64,000 bases of DNA from Luteibacter rhizovicinus. GTDB lineage: Bacteria; Pseudomonadota; Gammaproteobacteria; Xanthomonadales; Rhodanobacteraceae. Every line of letters starts with the position of its first letter. Position 1 is the first letter of the stretch. Positions 43,235 to 51,628 of this stretch are shown here, piece after piece. A model generated the notes under the pieces. It was not told where the DNA came from. It saw nothing but the letters and a program-made list of their open reading frames with translations, and searched no databases. The stretch spans positions 1-64,000 of the forward strand of contig NZ_SMCS01000003.1 of the NCBI RefSeq assembly GCF_004342265.1, read 5' to 3'. A program made the position numbers and the translations under genes.

Positions 43235-44251
43235 CTAATTCCCCATCAGATAGTCAATTCCGGGAGAGATATTGGGCGCCTTTCCACAGAACCATTTTGC
43301 TGCTCTCGATACGCTGCACTGCCGCGCCTTTATATCTAGCCCCACCTTCGTATAGGTGGCGCGTCGATCTGGGATATCACGCACGCCTATACAGCCGTCC
43401 GATTTTGAGGATAGCCACTTGAACGGCGTCAGCCAGATCACATCGGGATCCGTATTCATCGTGTTGAGGAAACGAGTTGGATCTTCGTTTTTTACTTTCG
43501 GGCAGCTGTTAGACGCACCAGGAACGATGATGTACTTTTTCCCGGGAGCACGTGATTTCATTTCATTGAAGTGCCCGTACCACTGAGAATCTGAATCGCC
43601 GTAATGATCGAAGCCCACCCAGTCGAAGAGTTTCATGCCTTGGTTGATTTGGGCGAAATCGGGCGTCAGAACCGTTGCCACCGGAAGAGTTGCCGTTGCC
43701 GGGTTACCGCGAATCGCCGCGAAGGCCGTCTGGAGGGCTGGATGCGCCGCCCCGTTGACGTCCGACAAGCAGGCATCGCCATTGGGTTCATCAATGAGGT
43801 AAACCGCGACGACAGTACTACGTTCGGGGTCACCGGGAATAAGGTATCCTTGGTCCACCATTTTCTGCGTGAAACTGTTCCATCCTCGTACCGCATCGGG
43901 ATCGTCGTGGAAGCACTTTTCGTTAAGGACTTGCCTAAGAACGAACGGATAGCCCGGGACAATGGCGTGGACGTGGGCCGCCTTGGCCCTTGCCAACTCG
44001 GTTAGCACCCAAACCTCAGAGCCGTCCTTGTTGGCCGGGGTCGTGCTATCTCCACTCCAGTACATGATCGAATACAGATTCACGTGATCCTGAAATTCAT
44101 GGAAATCAGGAACATCTGGGACCGACATCGCGTCGCCGTAGAAATAGCCGAAGTATTTGGTAACCGATTGGGCTCCCGCTATCGCGGGAAGCAGAAGTCC
44201 GACAGAAAATAGAAGACGTTTGAGTATCAAAGAAGCATCTCCGGCAGCCAT
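43235..44251 (-). CDS. Secreted TIM-barrel-like protein, intact copy of duplicated module
   Basis: A 338-residue protein with an N-terminal signal (LKRLLFSVGLLLPAIAGAQ, cleavage about residue 28). Motifs along the chain include TKYFGYFYGDAMSVPD, HVNLYSIMYWSGDS, AHVHAIVPGYPF, VVAVYLIDEPNGDACLSDVNG, LFDWVGFDHYGDSDSQW, KKYIIVPGAS and DVIWLTPFKW. The IDEPN and WVGFDHYG segments, spaced along repeating strand-helix units, recall TIM-barrel glycosidases with Glu/Asp catalytic residues, but no family is certain. The ATG follows the stop of the upstream small-protein gene by two bases, suggesting translational coupling. A frameshifted homologue lies at 40815-41804 on the other strand. Confidence 0.75.
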   Translation of the reverse strand: MAAGDASLILKRLLFSVGLLLPAIAGAQSVTKYFGYFYGDAMSVPDVPDFHEFQDHVNLYSIMYWSGDSTTPANKDGSEVWVLTELARAKAAHVHAIVPGYPFVLRQVLNEKCFHDDPDAVRGWNSFTQKMVDQGYLIPGDPERSTVVAVYLIDEPNGDACLSDVNGAAHPALQTAFAAIRGNPATATLPVATVLTPDFAQINQGMKLFDWVGFDHYGDSDSQWYGHFNEMKSRAPGKKYIIVPGASNSCPKVKNEDPTRFLNTMNTDPDVIWLTPFKWLSSKSDGCIGVRDIPDRRATYTKVGLDIKARQCSVSRAAKWFCGKAPNISPGIDYLMGN

Positions 44252-44253
44252 TG

Positions 44254-44573
44254 TCAGCGAGTGATCGTGATCGAGTTGAGGAGCTCGGAGTCGGACCAGT
44301 AAGACGGGCAGGTGTTGCTTCCGTAGACGGATACCGTCAGGTCCTGACTCACAGCTGTGAGCAGCAGGGTGTACATGGCCTTACCTTCCACGGTTGCGGT
44401 ATTGAACACGAAAGCCCCTTGTGGCCCGCACGGCGCCAGCGATGGATGGCTCTCGACCGTGAACAAGGACGCGCTGCCATACGCGGTGAGCTTGGCGACA
44501 TGACCTGATCCATGCCCTGCGTTGGCCCCATCGCACAACCCACGGGTGCCAAGCTCTGGAACGATTTCTTCAT
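44254..44573 (-). pseudogene. Small exported protein (copy 3), probably frameshifted
   Basis: The mature part (about 85 residues) is open: HVAKLTAYGSASLFTVESHP, LAPCGPQGAF, EGKAMYTLLLTAVSQDLTVSVYGSN, and TCPSYWSD, with two cysteines, like the proteins at 40457 and 42742. The likely start, MKKSFQSLAPVG at 44573, is in a different frame, so a shift separates signal and mature part around 44480-44530. The alternative in-frame upstream sequence has no signal. It is adjacent to and may be coupled with the gene at 44251. Confidence 0.55.
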
Positions 44574-44833
44574 CTGAATTTTCCCCTGAGGAGATACGAG
44601 ATGGTTCCGCATGCATCGATGCGCACGAGTGTCGGGAGCGCAGGGCCGAGGGGGTGCGCAAACGCCACGCCGCGGAAACGAATACTTGCGATACCTCTGA
44701 AAAAAGCTCCGTAGAGCAGCCCCGCGGTTCAGAAGTTAACGCAGCAAAGACTCAACGTATGTAGTCTTTTCCCTACAAACTATTCGCCGAATATCGGCAT
44801 CAGATTCAATTCGAAATCGCACCCACAAAAAAA

Positions 44834-44848
44834 CCCGCCATAGGCGGG
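44834..44848. terminator. Strong bidirectional terminator after tRNA-Leu
   Basis: CCCGCC-ATA-GGCGGG flanked by seven A on one side and seven T on the other (44827-44855). It lies 17 bases past the tRNA 3' end on the minus strand and is a textbook intrinsic terminator in both directions. Confidence 0.9.
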
Positions 44849-44864
44849 TTTTTTTGTTTTGCAT

Positions 44865-44949
44865 TGGTGCCCAAAGGGGGACTCGAACCCCCACGACCTA
44901 AGTCGCTACCACCTCAAGGTAGTGCGTCTACCAATTCCGCCATCTGGGC
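44865..44949 (-). tRNA. tRNA-Leu (anticodon GAG)
   Basis: The minus strand from 44949 folds as an 85-base tRNA with encoded CCA. Acceptor arms are GCCCAGA and TTTGGGC, the anticodon arm is CTACC-TTGAGGT-GGTAG giving anticodon GAG, then a long class II variable arm, and T arm GGGGGTTCGAGTCCCCC. It reads CUC leucine codons. It follows secG, an arrangement common in this group, and its 3' side borders the AT-richer accessory stretch. Confidence 0.96.
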
Positions 44950-44969
44950 AAATCTGTTGGTGTTGCTAG

Positions 44970-45410
44970 TTACTTCTTCGCCGGGTCAGCGGCGGGTACA
45001 TCACCCTTGGGCGCCGTTGCCGGTGCCTGGGCTGCCGGCGGGACGTCTCCGTTCGCGGCGGGAGCGGCCTTCGGCACGTCCGTCGCGGCGGGCGTTGCCG
45101 GCGCTGTATTGTTGGCGGGAGCCTTCGGCGTTTCAAGGCCGGACATGACGCCAAGATCCGCGGTGGGCTGCACGACGGTGCCGCGACCGAGGTAGATACC
45201 CATGCCGAGGCTGAGCACGAAGAACAGTGCCGCCAGGACGCCCGTGGCGCGCGTCATGAAGCTGGACGAGCCACGTGCACCGAAGACCGTTGCGGATGCG
45301 CCGCCACCGAAACCGGAGCCTGCATCGGCGCCGGCACCGCGCTGCATGAGAATCAGCACGATCATCGCAGCGGCAACCAGAATGTAGAAAACGCTAAAGA
45401 TGATGAACAT
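44970..45410 (-). CDS. secG: Protein-export membrane protein SecG
   Basis: A 146-residue SecYEG subunit. Two membrane helices (FIIFSVFYILVAAAMIVLIL and ATGVLAALFFVLSLGMGIYL) flank the conserved LMQRGAGADAGSGFGGGAS and FMTRATG segments, which define SecG. The C-terminal about 65 residues are an Ala/Pro/Asp-rich, probably disordered periplasmic tail that makes it longer than E. coli SecG (110). It supports SecA-driven translocation. It lies 25 bases after tpiA on the same strand and is followed by tRNA-Leu. Confidence 0.95.
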   Translation of the reverse strand: MFIIFSVFYILVAAAMIVLILMQRGAGADAGSGFGGGASATVFGARGSSSFMTRATGVLAALFFVLSLGMGIYLGRGTVVQPTADLGVMSGLETPKAPANNTAPATPAATDVPKAAPAANGDVPPAAQAPATAPKGDVPAADPAKK

Positions 45411-45435
45411 GTTTTCTCTCGCCGAGTCGCGCCAG

Positions 45436-46185
45436 TTAACGCGCCGCGGCGCAAATCGCCAGGAAATCGGTTGCTGCCAGAGCGGCGCCGCCGATCAAAC
45501 CCCCGTCTACATCAGGCTGGGCGAACAGCTCGGCCGCATTGGCCGGCTTGACGCTTCCGCCGTAAAGCACCCGGGTCAGACGAGCAATATTAGCATCCTC
45601 TTTTGCCAGTTGGCTACGGATGAATGAATGAATTTTCTGTGCCTTGTCCGGTGAGGCCGTCAGACCGGTGCCAATGGCCCAGACCGGCTCGTAGGCCACC
45701 ACGGCGTTCCAGAAGGCCCCGACACCATTGGCGGCCAGTACGGCGGCCAGCTGGCGCTCGATGACCTCGTGCGCAAGACCGGCCTCGTGTTCTGCGAGGG
45801 TTTCGCCCACGCACAGGATGGGAGTCAGGCCGGCGGCCTGCGCGGCGGCGAACTTCTGCGCGACCAGTTCGTCCGACTCCTGGTGATACTGGCGACGCTC
45901 GGAATGGCCCACGATGACCCAGGTCGCGCCGACGTCACGAAGCATTTCCGCCGAAATATCGCCCGTATAGGCGCCCGGCCCCTGATGCGGGCAGCAATCC
46001 TGCGCACCGAAAGCCAGCGCCGTGCTGCCATGGCGGGCAACGAGTTCGCCGATATATACGCTCGGCGGGCAGACCACGACATCGACGCCGGCAGGCAAAT
46101 TCGCCAGGATGCCATCGACCAGTTCCTCGGCCATGACGCGCGAGCCGTGCATTTTCCAGTTCCCGGCGACCAGCTTCTTGCGCAT
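45436..46185 (-). CDS. tpiA: Triosephosphate isomerase
   Basis: A 249-residue TIM-barrel enzyme of glycolysis interconverting dihydroxyacetone phosphate and glyceraldehyde-3-phosphate. Catalytic residues are visible in the standard motifs: AGNWKMHG (Asn, Lys), VIVGHSERR (His) and VAYEPVWAIGTG (Glu plus flexible loop). The phosphate loop LYGGSVKPAN and the end GLIGGAAL are normal. The start at 46185 has AGAGGA about 8 bases upstream. It is divergent from the MscS-type channel gene and heads the tpiA-secG-tRNA cluster. Confidence 0.97.
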   Translation of the reverse strand: MRKKLVAGNWKMHGSRVMAEELVDGILANLPAGVDVVVCPPSVYIGELVARHGSTALAFGAQDCCPHQGPGAYTGDISAEMLRDVGATWVIVGHSERRQYHQESDELVAQKFAAAQAAGLTPILCVGETLAEHEAGLAHEVIERQLAAVLAANGVGAFWNAVVAYEPVWAIGTGLTASPDKAQKIHSFIRSQLAKEDANIARLTRVLYGGSVKPANAAELFAQPDVDGGLIGGAALAATDFLAICAAAR

Positions 46186-46343
46186 GACGGATTCCTCTCC
46201 CTTCAGAGGGGCGGCAGGATAGCCGCAGGAATGGGGCGCAGCAACGCTGCAATGCCGCATAAGATAGGCACCTTACGCGATGTTCACCGCGGATGGCGCA
46301 CAAAGCGGCTCTCCGTTGACCCGCCGTCCCGCCTCCCCCGACT

Positions 46344-48749
46344 ATGCGAGCCATGCGAACCCTACGATTTCTCCTGACACTGATCCTCTTCGCATGCGTG
46401 GGCGCGGCCTTCGCGCAGGACGCCGACACCAATAAGAAACTGGACGATCTGCGCGACCAGATCACCCAGATCAAGACGGCGAAGACGACCGATCTGACCG
46501 ATGCGCAGATCGACGATCTGCGCAGCAAGGTCACCGACCTCCAGGGCCAGGCGCAGAAGCTGTCGGTCGCACTGCAACCCAACCGCGATGCCGCGAAGGC
46601 GAGACTCGACCAGTTGGGGCCCGCACCGACCGGCACGACGAAGGAAGCGCCGGAACTGGCAACACAGCGAAAGGATGCCCAGAAAGGCTTCGACACGGCG
46701 GATGGACAGGTCAAGCAGGCCGACGCCATCGCGCTCGATGCGACCCAGCTCGCTTCCCAGCTAAGCGACCTACGTCGCACGCGTTTTCAGGAAACGATTT
46801 CCCGGCGCACGAATTCGCCCTTCTCGAAACCGTTCTGGTCGGACACCGCCCAGGCATTTCCGCGCGACTACTCGAACCTGCGCGACCTGACGGTCCAGGC
46901 GCGCGACGACCTCGCTGCCGATTTCCAGCCCGGCAATCGCGTGCCCTTCTTCATCTGCACGCTGTTCGGATTGCTGTTGATCACGGTCGTGCGCTGGTAT
47001 CTGGAACGCCGCGTCTTCAAGCTCACGACCGACCGTATGCCCGCCGGCCGGTTGCGTCGTTCGGCGATGGCGCTGGCCATTACGTTTCTTGCGACGTTCA
47101 CCACGGGTCTCGGTGCGCAGCTCATTTATCAGGGTGTCAACTGGAACGGCACGCTTAGCGAAGAAGTCGACGGACTGGCGAAAGGGCTTGTCCGCCTGTT
47201 CTTCCTTGGCGCCTTCGTCGCGGGACTGGGTCGGGCGCTGCTTTCGCCGAAACGGCCTTCGTGGCGTTTGCCGACCCTCAGCGACGAGACCGCGGACAAA
47301 CTGCGCCGTTTTCCTTTCTACATCGCCACCGCGGCGGTGGTCTTCGAGTTCATCAAGGAAATCAACCGCACGACCGGCGCCAGTCTCGCAGCCACCGTCG
47401 TCACCAGTTTCCTGCACGCGGCGGTGCTGTCCGCGCTCATTACGATGGCGCTGGTCCGCCTGAGCCGCACGCATCGCCTTCACGAAGACGGCACACCGCC
47501 AACACCGCGACCGATCTGGGCCAGCGTCATGATCGCCGCCGCCACGCTGTGCGTCGTCGCGTCGTGGCTGGGCATGCTTAGCGGATATATCGCGTTCGCC
47601 GTTTTCATCTCGCGGCAGATCATCTGGACGACACTGGTGGTCGGCGCGACGTACCTCGCCATGCGCCTCGTGGACGATCTGTTCGAGACGCTGCTGTCGG
47701 AAAAGGGTCCGATGAGCGCACGCGCGCAGGCAGCCTTCGGCATGGATCCGAAGCTGCTCGACCAGGCTGGCGTCTTGCTGTCGGGTGTGGCCCGCCTCGC
47801 TTTGTTCCTGTTCGGCGTCAGCGCGGTGATGACGGGTTTCGGCGCCGGTGCAACGGACATCATTGCATTGGGCGGCAAGCTCGAGGGAATGACGTTCTAC
47901 GGACTCGCTATCCAGCCCGATCGCATTCTCGGTGCTATCGGCATCTTCTTCCTTGGCCTTCTCGCCGTCCGCATCCTGAAGAACTGGCTGGCCCACCAGT
48001 GGCTGCCACGCACCAGCCTGGATGCAGGCATGCGCAGTTCGCTCACCACTCTGCTTGGCTATGCCGGCGGCGTGCTGGTGTTCGCGTTCGCGCTGTTCAT
48101 CATGGGGCTCAGCGTGCAGAACATCGCATGGGTCGCCAGTGCCCTGTCGGTGGGTATCGGTTTCGGTCTCCAGGCGATCGTGCAGAACTTCATTTCGGGC
48201 CTGATCCTGCTGGCCGAGCGTCCGGTGAAGGTCGGCGACTGGGTGGTCCTCGACGATGCCGAAGGCGATATCCGCCGCATCAATGTTCGCGCCACCGAAA
48301 TCCAGATGGGCGACCGCTCGACGGTGATCGTGCCAAACTCCTCGTTCATCACGAAGCCCGTGCGCAACATGACGATGGCCAATCCGCAGGGCCGCGTGCA
48401 GATCAAGCTGCCGATGCCGCTGGACACCGATGCGTCCGCCGCACGCACCATCATGCTGGAATCGATGAAAGCGCATCCCGCCGTGCAGGCGACGCCCCCG
48501 CCCACCGTGCAACTGGACAGCGTGGATCGCACCGCGATGATGTTCGTCGCTACCGCGTACGTCGGCAGTCCGCGCGACGTCGGCAACGTGCGCAGCGATC
48601 TTTTGTTCGATGTGCTCGCGCGATTGCGTGGAGCGGATATTCCGTTGCTGCGCCCGCAGGATCTGGTACTGCGCAGTACGGGTAGCGACGTGCCGGGGCC
48701 GAATGCGTCCGGCACACCTGTGTCGAGTACGGATGCGCCGCCAACCTGA
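46344..48749 (+). CDS. DUF3772 mechanosensitive channel of MscS family
   Basis: An 801-residue inner-membrane protein. A signal peptide (TLRFLLTLILFACVGAAFA) precedes a periplasmic coiled-coil domain (about residues 25-160, DUF3772 type), then about ten membrane helices. The MscS pore and beta domain follow: ALSVGIGFGLQAIVQNFISGLILLAERPVKVGDWV, then RATEIQMGDRSTVIVPNSSFI. It should release solutes on hypo-osmotic shock. The extra N-terminal domains match large YbiO/MscK-like relatives. ATG 46344 is used; a second ATG three codons on is also possible. It is divergent from tpiA. Confidence 0.92.
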   Translation: MRAMRTLRFLLTLILFACVGAAFAQDADTNKKLDDLRDQITQIKTAKTTDLTDAQIDDLRSKVTDLQGQAQKLSVALQPNRDAAKARLDQLGPAPTGTTKEAPELATQRKDAQKGFDTADGQVKQADAIALDATQLASQLSDLRRTRFQETISRRTNSPFSKPFWSDTAQAFPRDYSNLRDLTVQARDDLAADFQPGNRVPFFICTLFGLLLITVVRWYLERRVFKLTTDRMPAGRLRRSAMALAITFLATFTTGLGAQLIYQGVNWNGTLSEEVDGLAKGLVRLFFLGAFVAGLGRALLSPKRPSWRLPTLSDETADKLRRFPFYIATAAVVFEFIKEINRTTGASLAATVVTSFLHAAVLSALITMALVRLSRTHRLHEDGTPPTPRPIWASVMIAAATLCVVASWLGMLSGYIAFAVFISRQIIWTTLVVGATYLAMRLVDDLFETLLSEKGPMSARAQAAFGMDPKLLDQAGVLLSGVARLALFLFGVSAVMTGFGAGATDIIALGGKLEGMTFYGLAIQPDRILGAIGIFFLGLLAVRILKNWLAHQWLPRTSLDAGMRSSLTTLLGYAGGVLVFAFALFIMGLSVQNIAWVASALSVGIGFGLQAIVQNFISGLILLAERPVKVGDWVVLDDAEGDIRRINVRATEIQMGDRSTVIVPNSSFITKPVRNMTMANPQGRVQIKLPMPLDTDASAARTIMLESMKAHPAVQATPPPTVQLDSVDRTAMMFVATAYVGSPRDVGNVRSDLLFDVLARLRGADIPLLRPQDLVLRSTGSDVPGPNASGTPVSSTDAPPT

Positions 48750-48765
48750 TCGTACGAACGCGTCT

Positions 48766-48793
48766 GCAGGAGCGCGCTTGAGCGTGATCCCTG
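48766..48793. repeat. REP-like element, copy facing right
   Basis: GCAGGAGCGCGCTTGAGCG followed by TGATCCCTG. Same family as the palindrome at 13917. With the reversed copy at 48871-48900 it frames the terminator at 48830, giving a BIME-like pair. Confidence 0.7.
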
Positions 48794-48829
48794 AGTGCGG
48801 GTAGTTAACGATCGCCGCAATAAGAAAAA

Positions 48830-48861
48830 CGGCCGGTACGCGTCATTCGCGTTACCGGCCG
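48830..48861. terminator. Bidirectional hairpin terminator between convergent genes
   Basis: CGGCCGGTACGCG pairs with CGCGTTACCGGCCG, with one bulged base and loop TCATT. AAAAA precedes and CTTTGCTT follows. It serves the MscS-type gene and the convergent serine hydrolase gene. Confidence 0.75.
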
Positions 48862-48870
48862 CTTTGCTTC

Positions 48871-48900
48871 GCAGGGATCGCGCTCGAGAGCGCGCCTACA
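48871..48900. repeat. REP-like element, reversed copy
   Basis: GCAGGGATCGCGCTCGAGAG followed by CGCGCCTACA; reading the minus strand gives TGTAGGCGCGCTC, the same family in opposite orientation to the copy at 48766. Ends 15 bases before the serine hydrolase stop. Confidence 0.7.
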
Positions 48901-48915
48901 AGGGCAACGGATGGC

Positions 48916-50550
48916 TCAGGTCTTCGGCACCAGGCGGAGGTCCTGGAAGTCGAAGCTGAAGTCGGTCAGTGGGGACACCGGCTCCATGCGCACTTCGCGG
49001 ATCTTGCCGTCCGGGTCCAGCGCGAAGTTGACGAAGGCATCGCCGTTCAACGAGCGATCGTTCCAGCGAACGATGAACGTATCGTGTTGCCACGGCTCCA
49101 TCGTGCCGGTCAGCTGCGCGGTCTTCGAGAAGCGCATGACCAGCTTGCCGCCTTCCTTCTTCACCGTGACGTCGCCGTACCAGGGATCCTTGTACGTACC
49201 CGCGTACCCGTCCAGCGGCAGCGACGGCTTGCTGCCCTTCGCGCGAGCGCCCTCATGCTTCTGCATGCTGTCGTCGGCCTTGGCTTCCGCCTTCTTGACG
49301 GCGGCGGCGTACGCGGCGATCCAGTCGGTCTTCGGCGCATCCATGAAAGCGTCCAGACCACGCATGGTCACGGCCTGGAAGGCGGCGCCGGACTCCTGAT
49401 TGGTCAGGACCACGATGCCAAGCTTCAGATCGGGGACCAGCGTCACGCGCGAAACCATGCCCGGCCAGCCACCGGTGTGCCACACCAGCTTGTGACCGCG
49501 ATAGTCCGAGACGAACCAACCTTCGCCGTAGCCGGAGAAATTCGGCTTCGCGGCGGCAAGCTCGGGAACGCTCGGTTCGGGGATACGGATAGGCGTGATC
49601 AGCGACCACATTTCCTTCTGGCGTTCGACGCTGAAAAGTCGCTGGTCCTTGTCGTCGGCACCCTTTCCATACACACCGCTGTCCAGTTGCATGCGCATCC
49701 ACTTCGACATGTCGTGGACGCTGGAATAGATACCGCCCGCCGCGGTGTTATTCGCCCAGGCCATCGGTTCGACCGGCTTCAGTTCCTTGAAGTTGTACTT
49801 CGCGTGGCCGAAGGCAACATCGTCGCCACTCTTGACGCTGGTGACGTTGGTACGCGTTTCGGTCATGCCCAGCGGCACGAAGATGCGGTCGTGCAGGAAG
49901 TCTTCGTAACTCTTGCCCGACACCTTTTCGATCACCAGACCCGCCACGGCGAACAGAATATTGTCGTACGCGTATTCGGCGCGGAAGCTATTGGTCAGCG
50001 GCACGTTGCGCAGGCGCTGCACCACTTCCTCGGTGGAGTACGTCGTGGCTGGCCAGTACAGGAGATCGCCTGCGCCAAGGCTCAGTCCGCTGCGGTGCGC
50101 AAGCAGATCGCGCACGCGCATTTCGCGGGTGACGTAAGGATCGGACATCTGGAACCACGGCAGGTGATCGATCACCCGGTCATTCATATCCAGCTTCTTC
50201 TCGTCGGCCAGCATGGCCAGCGACGCGGCGGTGAAAGCCTTCGTGTTCGACGCGATGGCGAACTGCGTATGCGCATCGACCTTCGCCGCTTCGCCCATGC
50301 GGCGCACGCCCGAACCCATTTCCAGTACGACCTTGCCATCCTTCACGATAGCGACCGCGATACCCGGCACGTCGAACTGTTTGCGTACCGCATCCACGTA
50401 CGCGTCGTAATCGGCCAGTTGGGCCGGACGCGCGTCGGAGGTGGCGGCTACCGGAGTCGCGACGGGTGCGACGTCCTGCGCGCCGGCTGCCAGCGCGAAG
50501 GCGAACGTACAGACGCCGAAGGAGAGGAGAAGACGGGAGCGCAGCGGCAT
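48916..50550 (-). CDS. Periplasmic serine hydrolase (class C beta-lactamase fold) with C-terminal DUF3471
   Basis: A 544-residue exported enzyme. Signal peptide (LLLSFGVCTFAFALAAGAQ), then a class C beta-lactamase/DD-peptidase-like domain with nucleophile motif SNTK (near residue 101), second motif YDN (in YAYDNILF), and third motif HTGG. The C-terminal about 120 residues (YAGTYKDPWYGDVTVKKEGG) match the DUF3471 beta domain found in many such esterases. All three motifs are intact, unlike the lipoprotein hydrolase at 4114. It probably acts on D-amino-acid peptides or esters. AGGAC lies 5-9 bases upstream of ATG 50550. Confidence 0.9.
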   Translation of the reverse strand: MPLRSRLLLSFGVCTFAFALAAGAQDVAPVATPVAATSDARPAQLADYDAYVDAVRKQFDVPGIAVAIVKDGKVVLEMGSGVRRMGEAAKVDAHTQFAIASNTKAFTAASLAMLADEKKLDMNDRVIDHLPWFQMSDPYVTREMRVRDLLAHRSGLSLGAGDLLYWPATTYSTEEVVQRLRNVPLTNSFRAEYAYDNILFAVAGLVIEKVSGKSYEDFLHDRIFVPLGMTETRTNVTSVKSGDDVAFGHAKYNFKELKPVEPMAWANNTAAGGIYSSVHDMSKWMRMQLDSGVYGKGADDKDQRLFSVERQKEMWSLITPIRIPEPSVPELAAAKPNFSGYGEGWFVSDYRGHKLVWHTGGWPGMVSRVTLVPDLKLGIVVLTNQESGAAFQAVTMRGLDAFMDAPKTDWIAAYAAAVKKAEAKADDSMQKHEGARAKGSKPSLPLDGYAGTYKDPWYGDVTVKKEGGKLVMRFSKTAQLTGTMEPWQHDTFIVRWNDRSLNGDAFVNFALDPDGKIREVRMEPVSPLTDFSFDFQDLRLVPKT

Positions 50551-50620
50551 GGATAGTCCTGACGTGATGAAAGTCAGGCGGGACTATTCCATGCCGGGAC
50601 CGTCGAGGGGAAGCTGCCTG

Positions 50621-51526
50621 TCAGGCCTTGCGTTTCTGGCTGAAGATCACACTGCCCAGGATGATGGCGCCGGCAAGGGCCATCGTCGGCGTCAATGCCT
50701 CGCCCAGGAACATCCACGCCCAGGCCACGCCGAACAACGGCACCAGATAGGTCGACGTTGCCGCACGCGGTGCGCCGATGCGCTGGATCAGGCGGAAGTA
50801 GAAGGCATACGCCAGCCCCGTGCACATGACGCCCAGAGCGATCACGCACAGCCACGACTTGCCCGGAATCGGTGCGCTCGGCCACGTGGCGAGGGCCAGC
50901 GGCGCCGTGAGGATCGCGGCGCCCAGCAGGCAACCGGCCGCCACGGCAGTGGGCGGCAGATCGGCGAGGTAGCGCTTGATGAGGTTGGCGGAAATGCCGT
51001 AACACAACGACGCCAGCGCGCCGGCCAGTGCCGCCGGAGCGATGTTGTCGCCGGCCGTGCGGCCGCTGGCCAGAATCACGACGCCGACGAAACCCGCCAC
51101 GAGGGCGAGGGCCTTCCGTGTATCGATCTTCTCGCCGAATGCCACGAACGCTACCAGCGCCGCGAACAGCACGGTCATGCTATTGGCGATCGCCCCGATA
51201 CCGGCGGGTGCGCGCTCGGCACCCCAGGCAAACAGGGTGAACGGAATCGCCGCGCTCAGCGCGCCGATTCCGAGCATCTTCCAGATATGGGCCGGGCGGA
51301 TCGCCGCACGGGCTCGCCACAGCAGCGGCGCCAGCACCGCCGCGCCCAGCAGCAGCCGCGTGGCCACCATCGGGAACGGGCCGAAGTCTTTCGCCGCTAC
51401 GCGCATGAAGAGGAACGAACCGCCCCAGATTGCGCCAAGTGAGACCAGTTCGACCGGTGTACGCCAATCGCGCGGCTCGACCAGCGGAGCGGCGGACGGG
51501 ACGGATGCATCTGAGACGGACGACAT
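50621..51526 (-). CDS. EamA/DMT-family permease
   Basis: A 301-residue inner-membrane transporter with ten hydrophobic helices in two EamA repeats (LGAIWGGSFLFMRVAAKDFGP in the first and ASLCYGISANLIKRY in the second). The family exports amino acids, nucleosides and other metabolites. GAGG lies about 6 bases before the ATG. A LysR regulator of the GcvA type is encoded divergently 102 bases away and is the likely controller. Confidence 0.9.
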   Translation of the reverse strand: MSSVSDASVPSAAPLVEPRDWRTPVELVSLGAIWGGSFLFMRVAAKDFGPFPMVATRLLLGAAVLAPLLWRARAAIRPAHIWKMLGIGALSAAIPFTLFAWGAERAPAGIGAIANSMTVLFAALVAFVAFGEKIDTRKALALVAGFVGVVILASGRTAGDNIAPAALAGALASLCYGISANLIKRYLADLPPTAVAAGCLLGAAILTAPLALATWPSAPIPGKSWLCVIALGVMCTGLAYAFYFRLIQRIGAPRAATSTYLVPLFGVAWAWMFLGEALTPTMALAGAIILGSVIFSQKRKA

Positions 51527-51628
51527 GACGAACCTCGCTTGTGGCTACCCGTGTATTGTGGCTGGAACCGCAGCGCCAACAAGCGCATGCTTCTTGAGTC
51601 AGCCTATAAATTTATTCAAGTCTTGCCC

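Noticed and set aside
44827-44949. Attachment-site duplication at the tRNA-Leu 3' end
   Set aside because: I looked for another copy of the GGGGGTTCGAGTCC segment in the window and found none, and no integrase gene is present; island insertion at this tRNA remains only a hypothesis.
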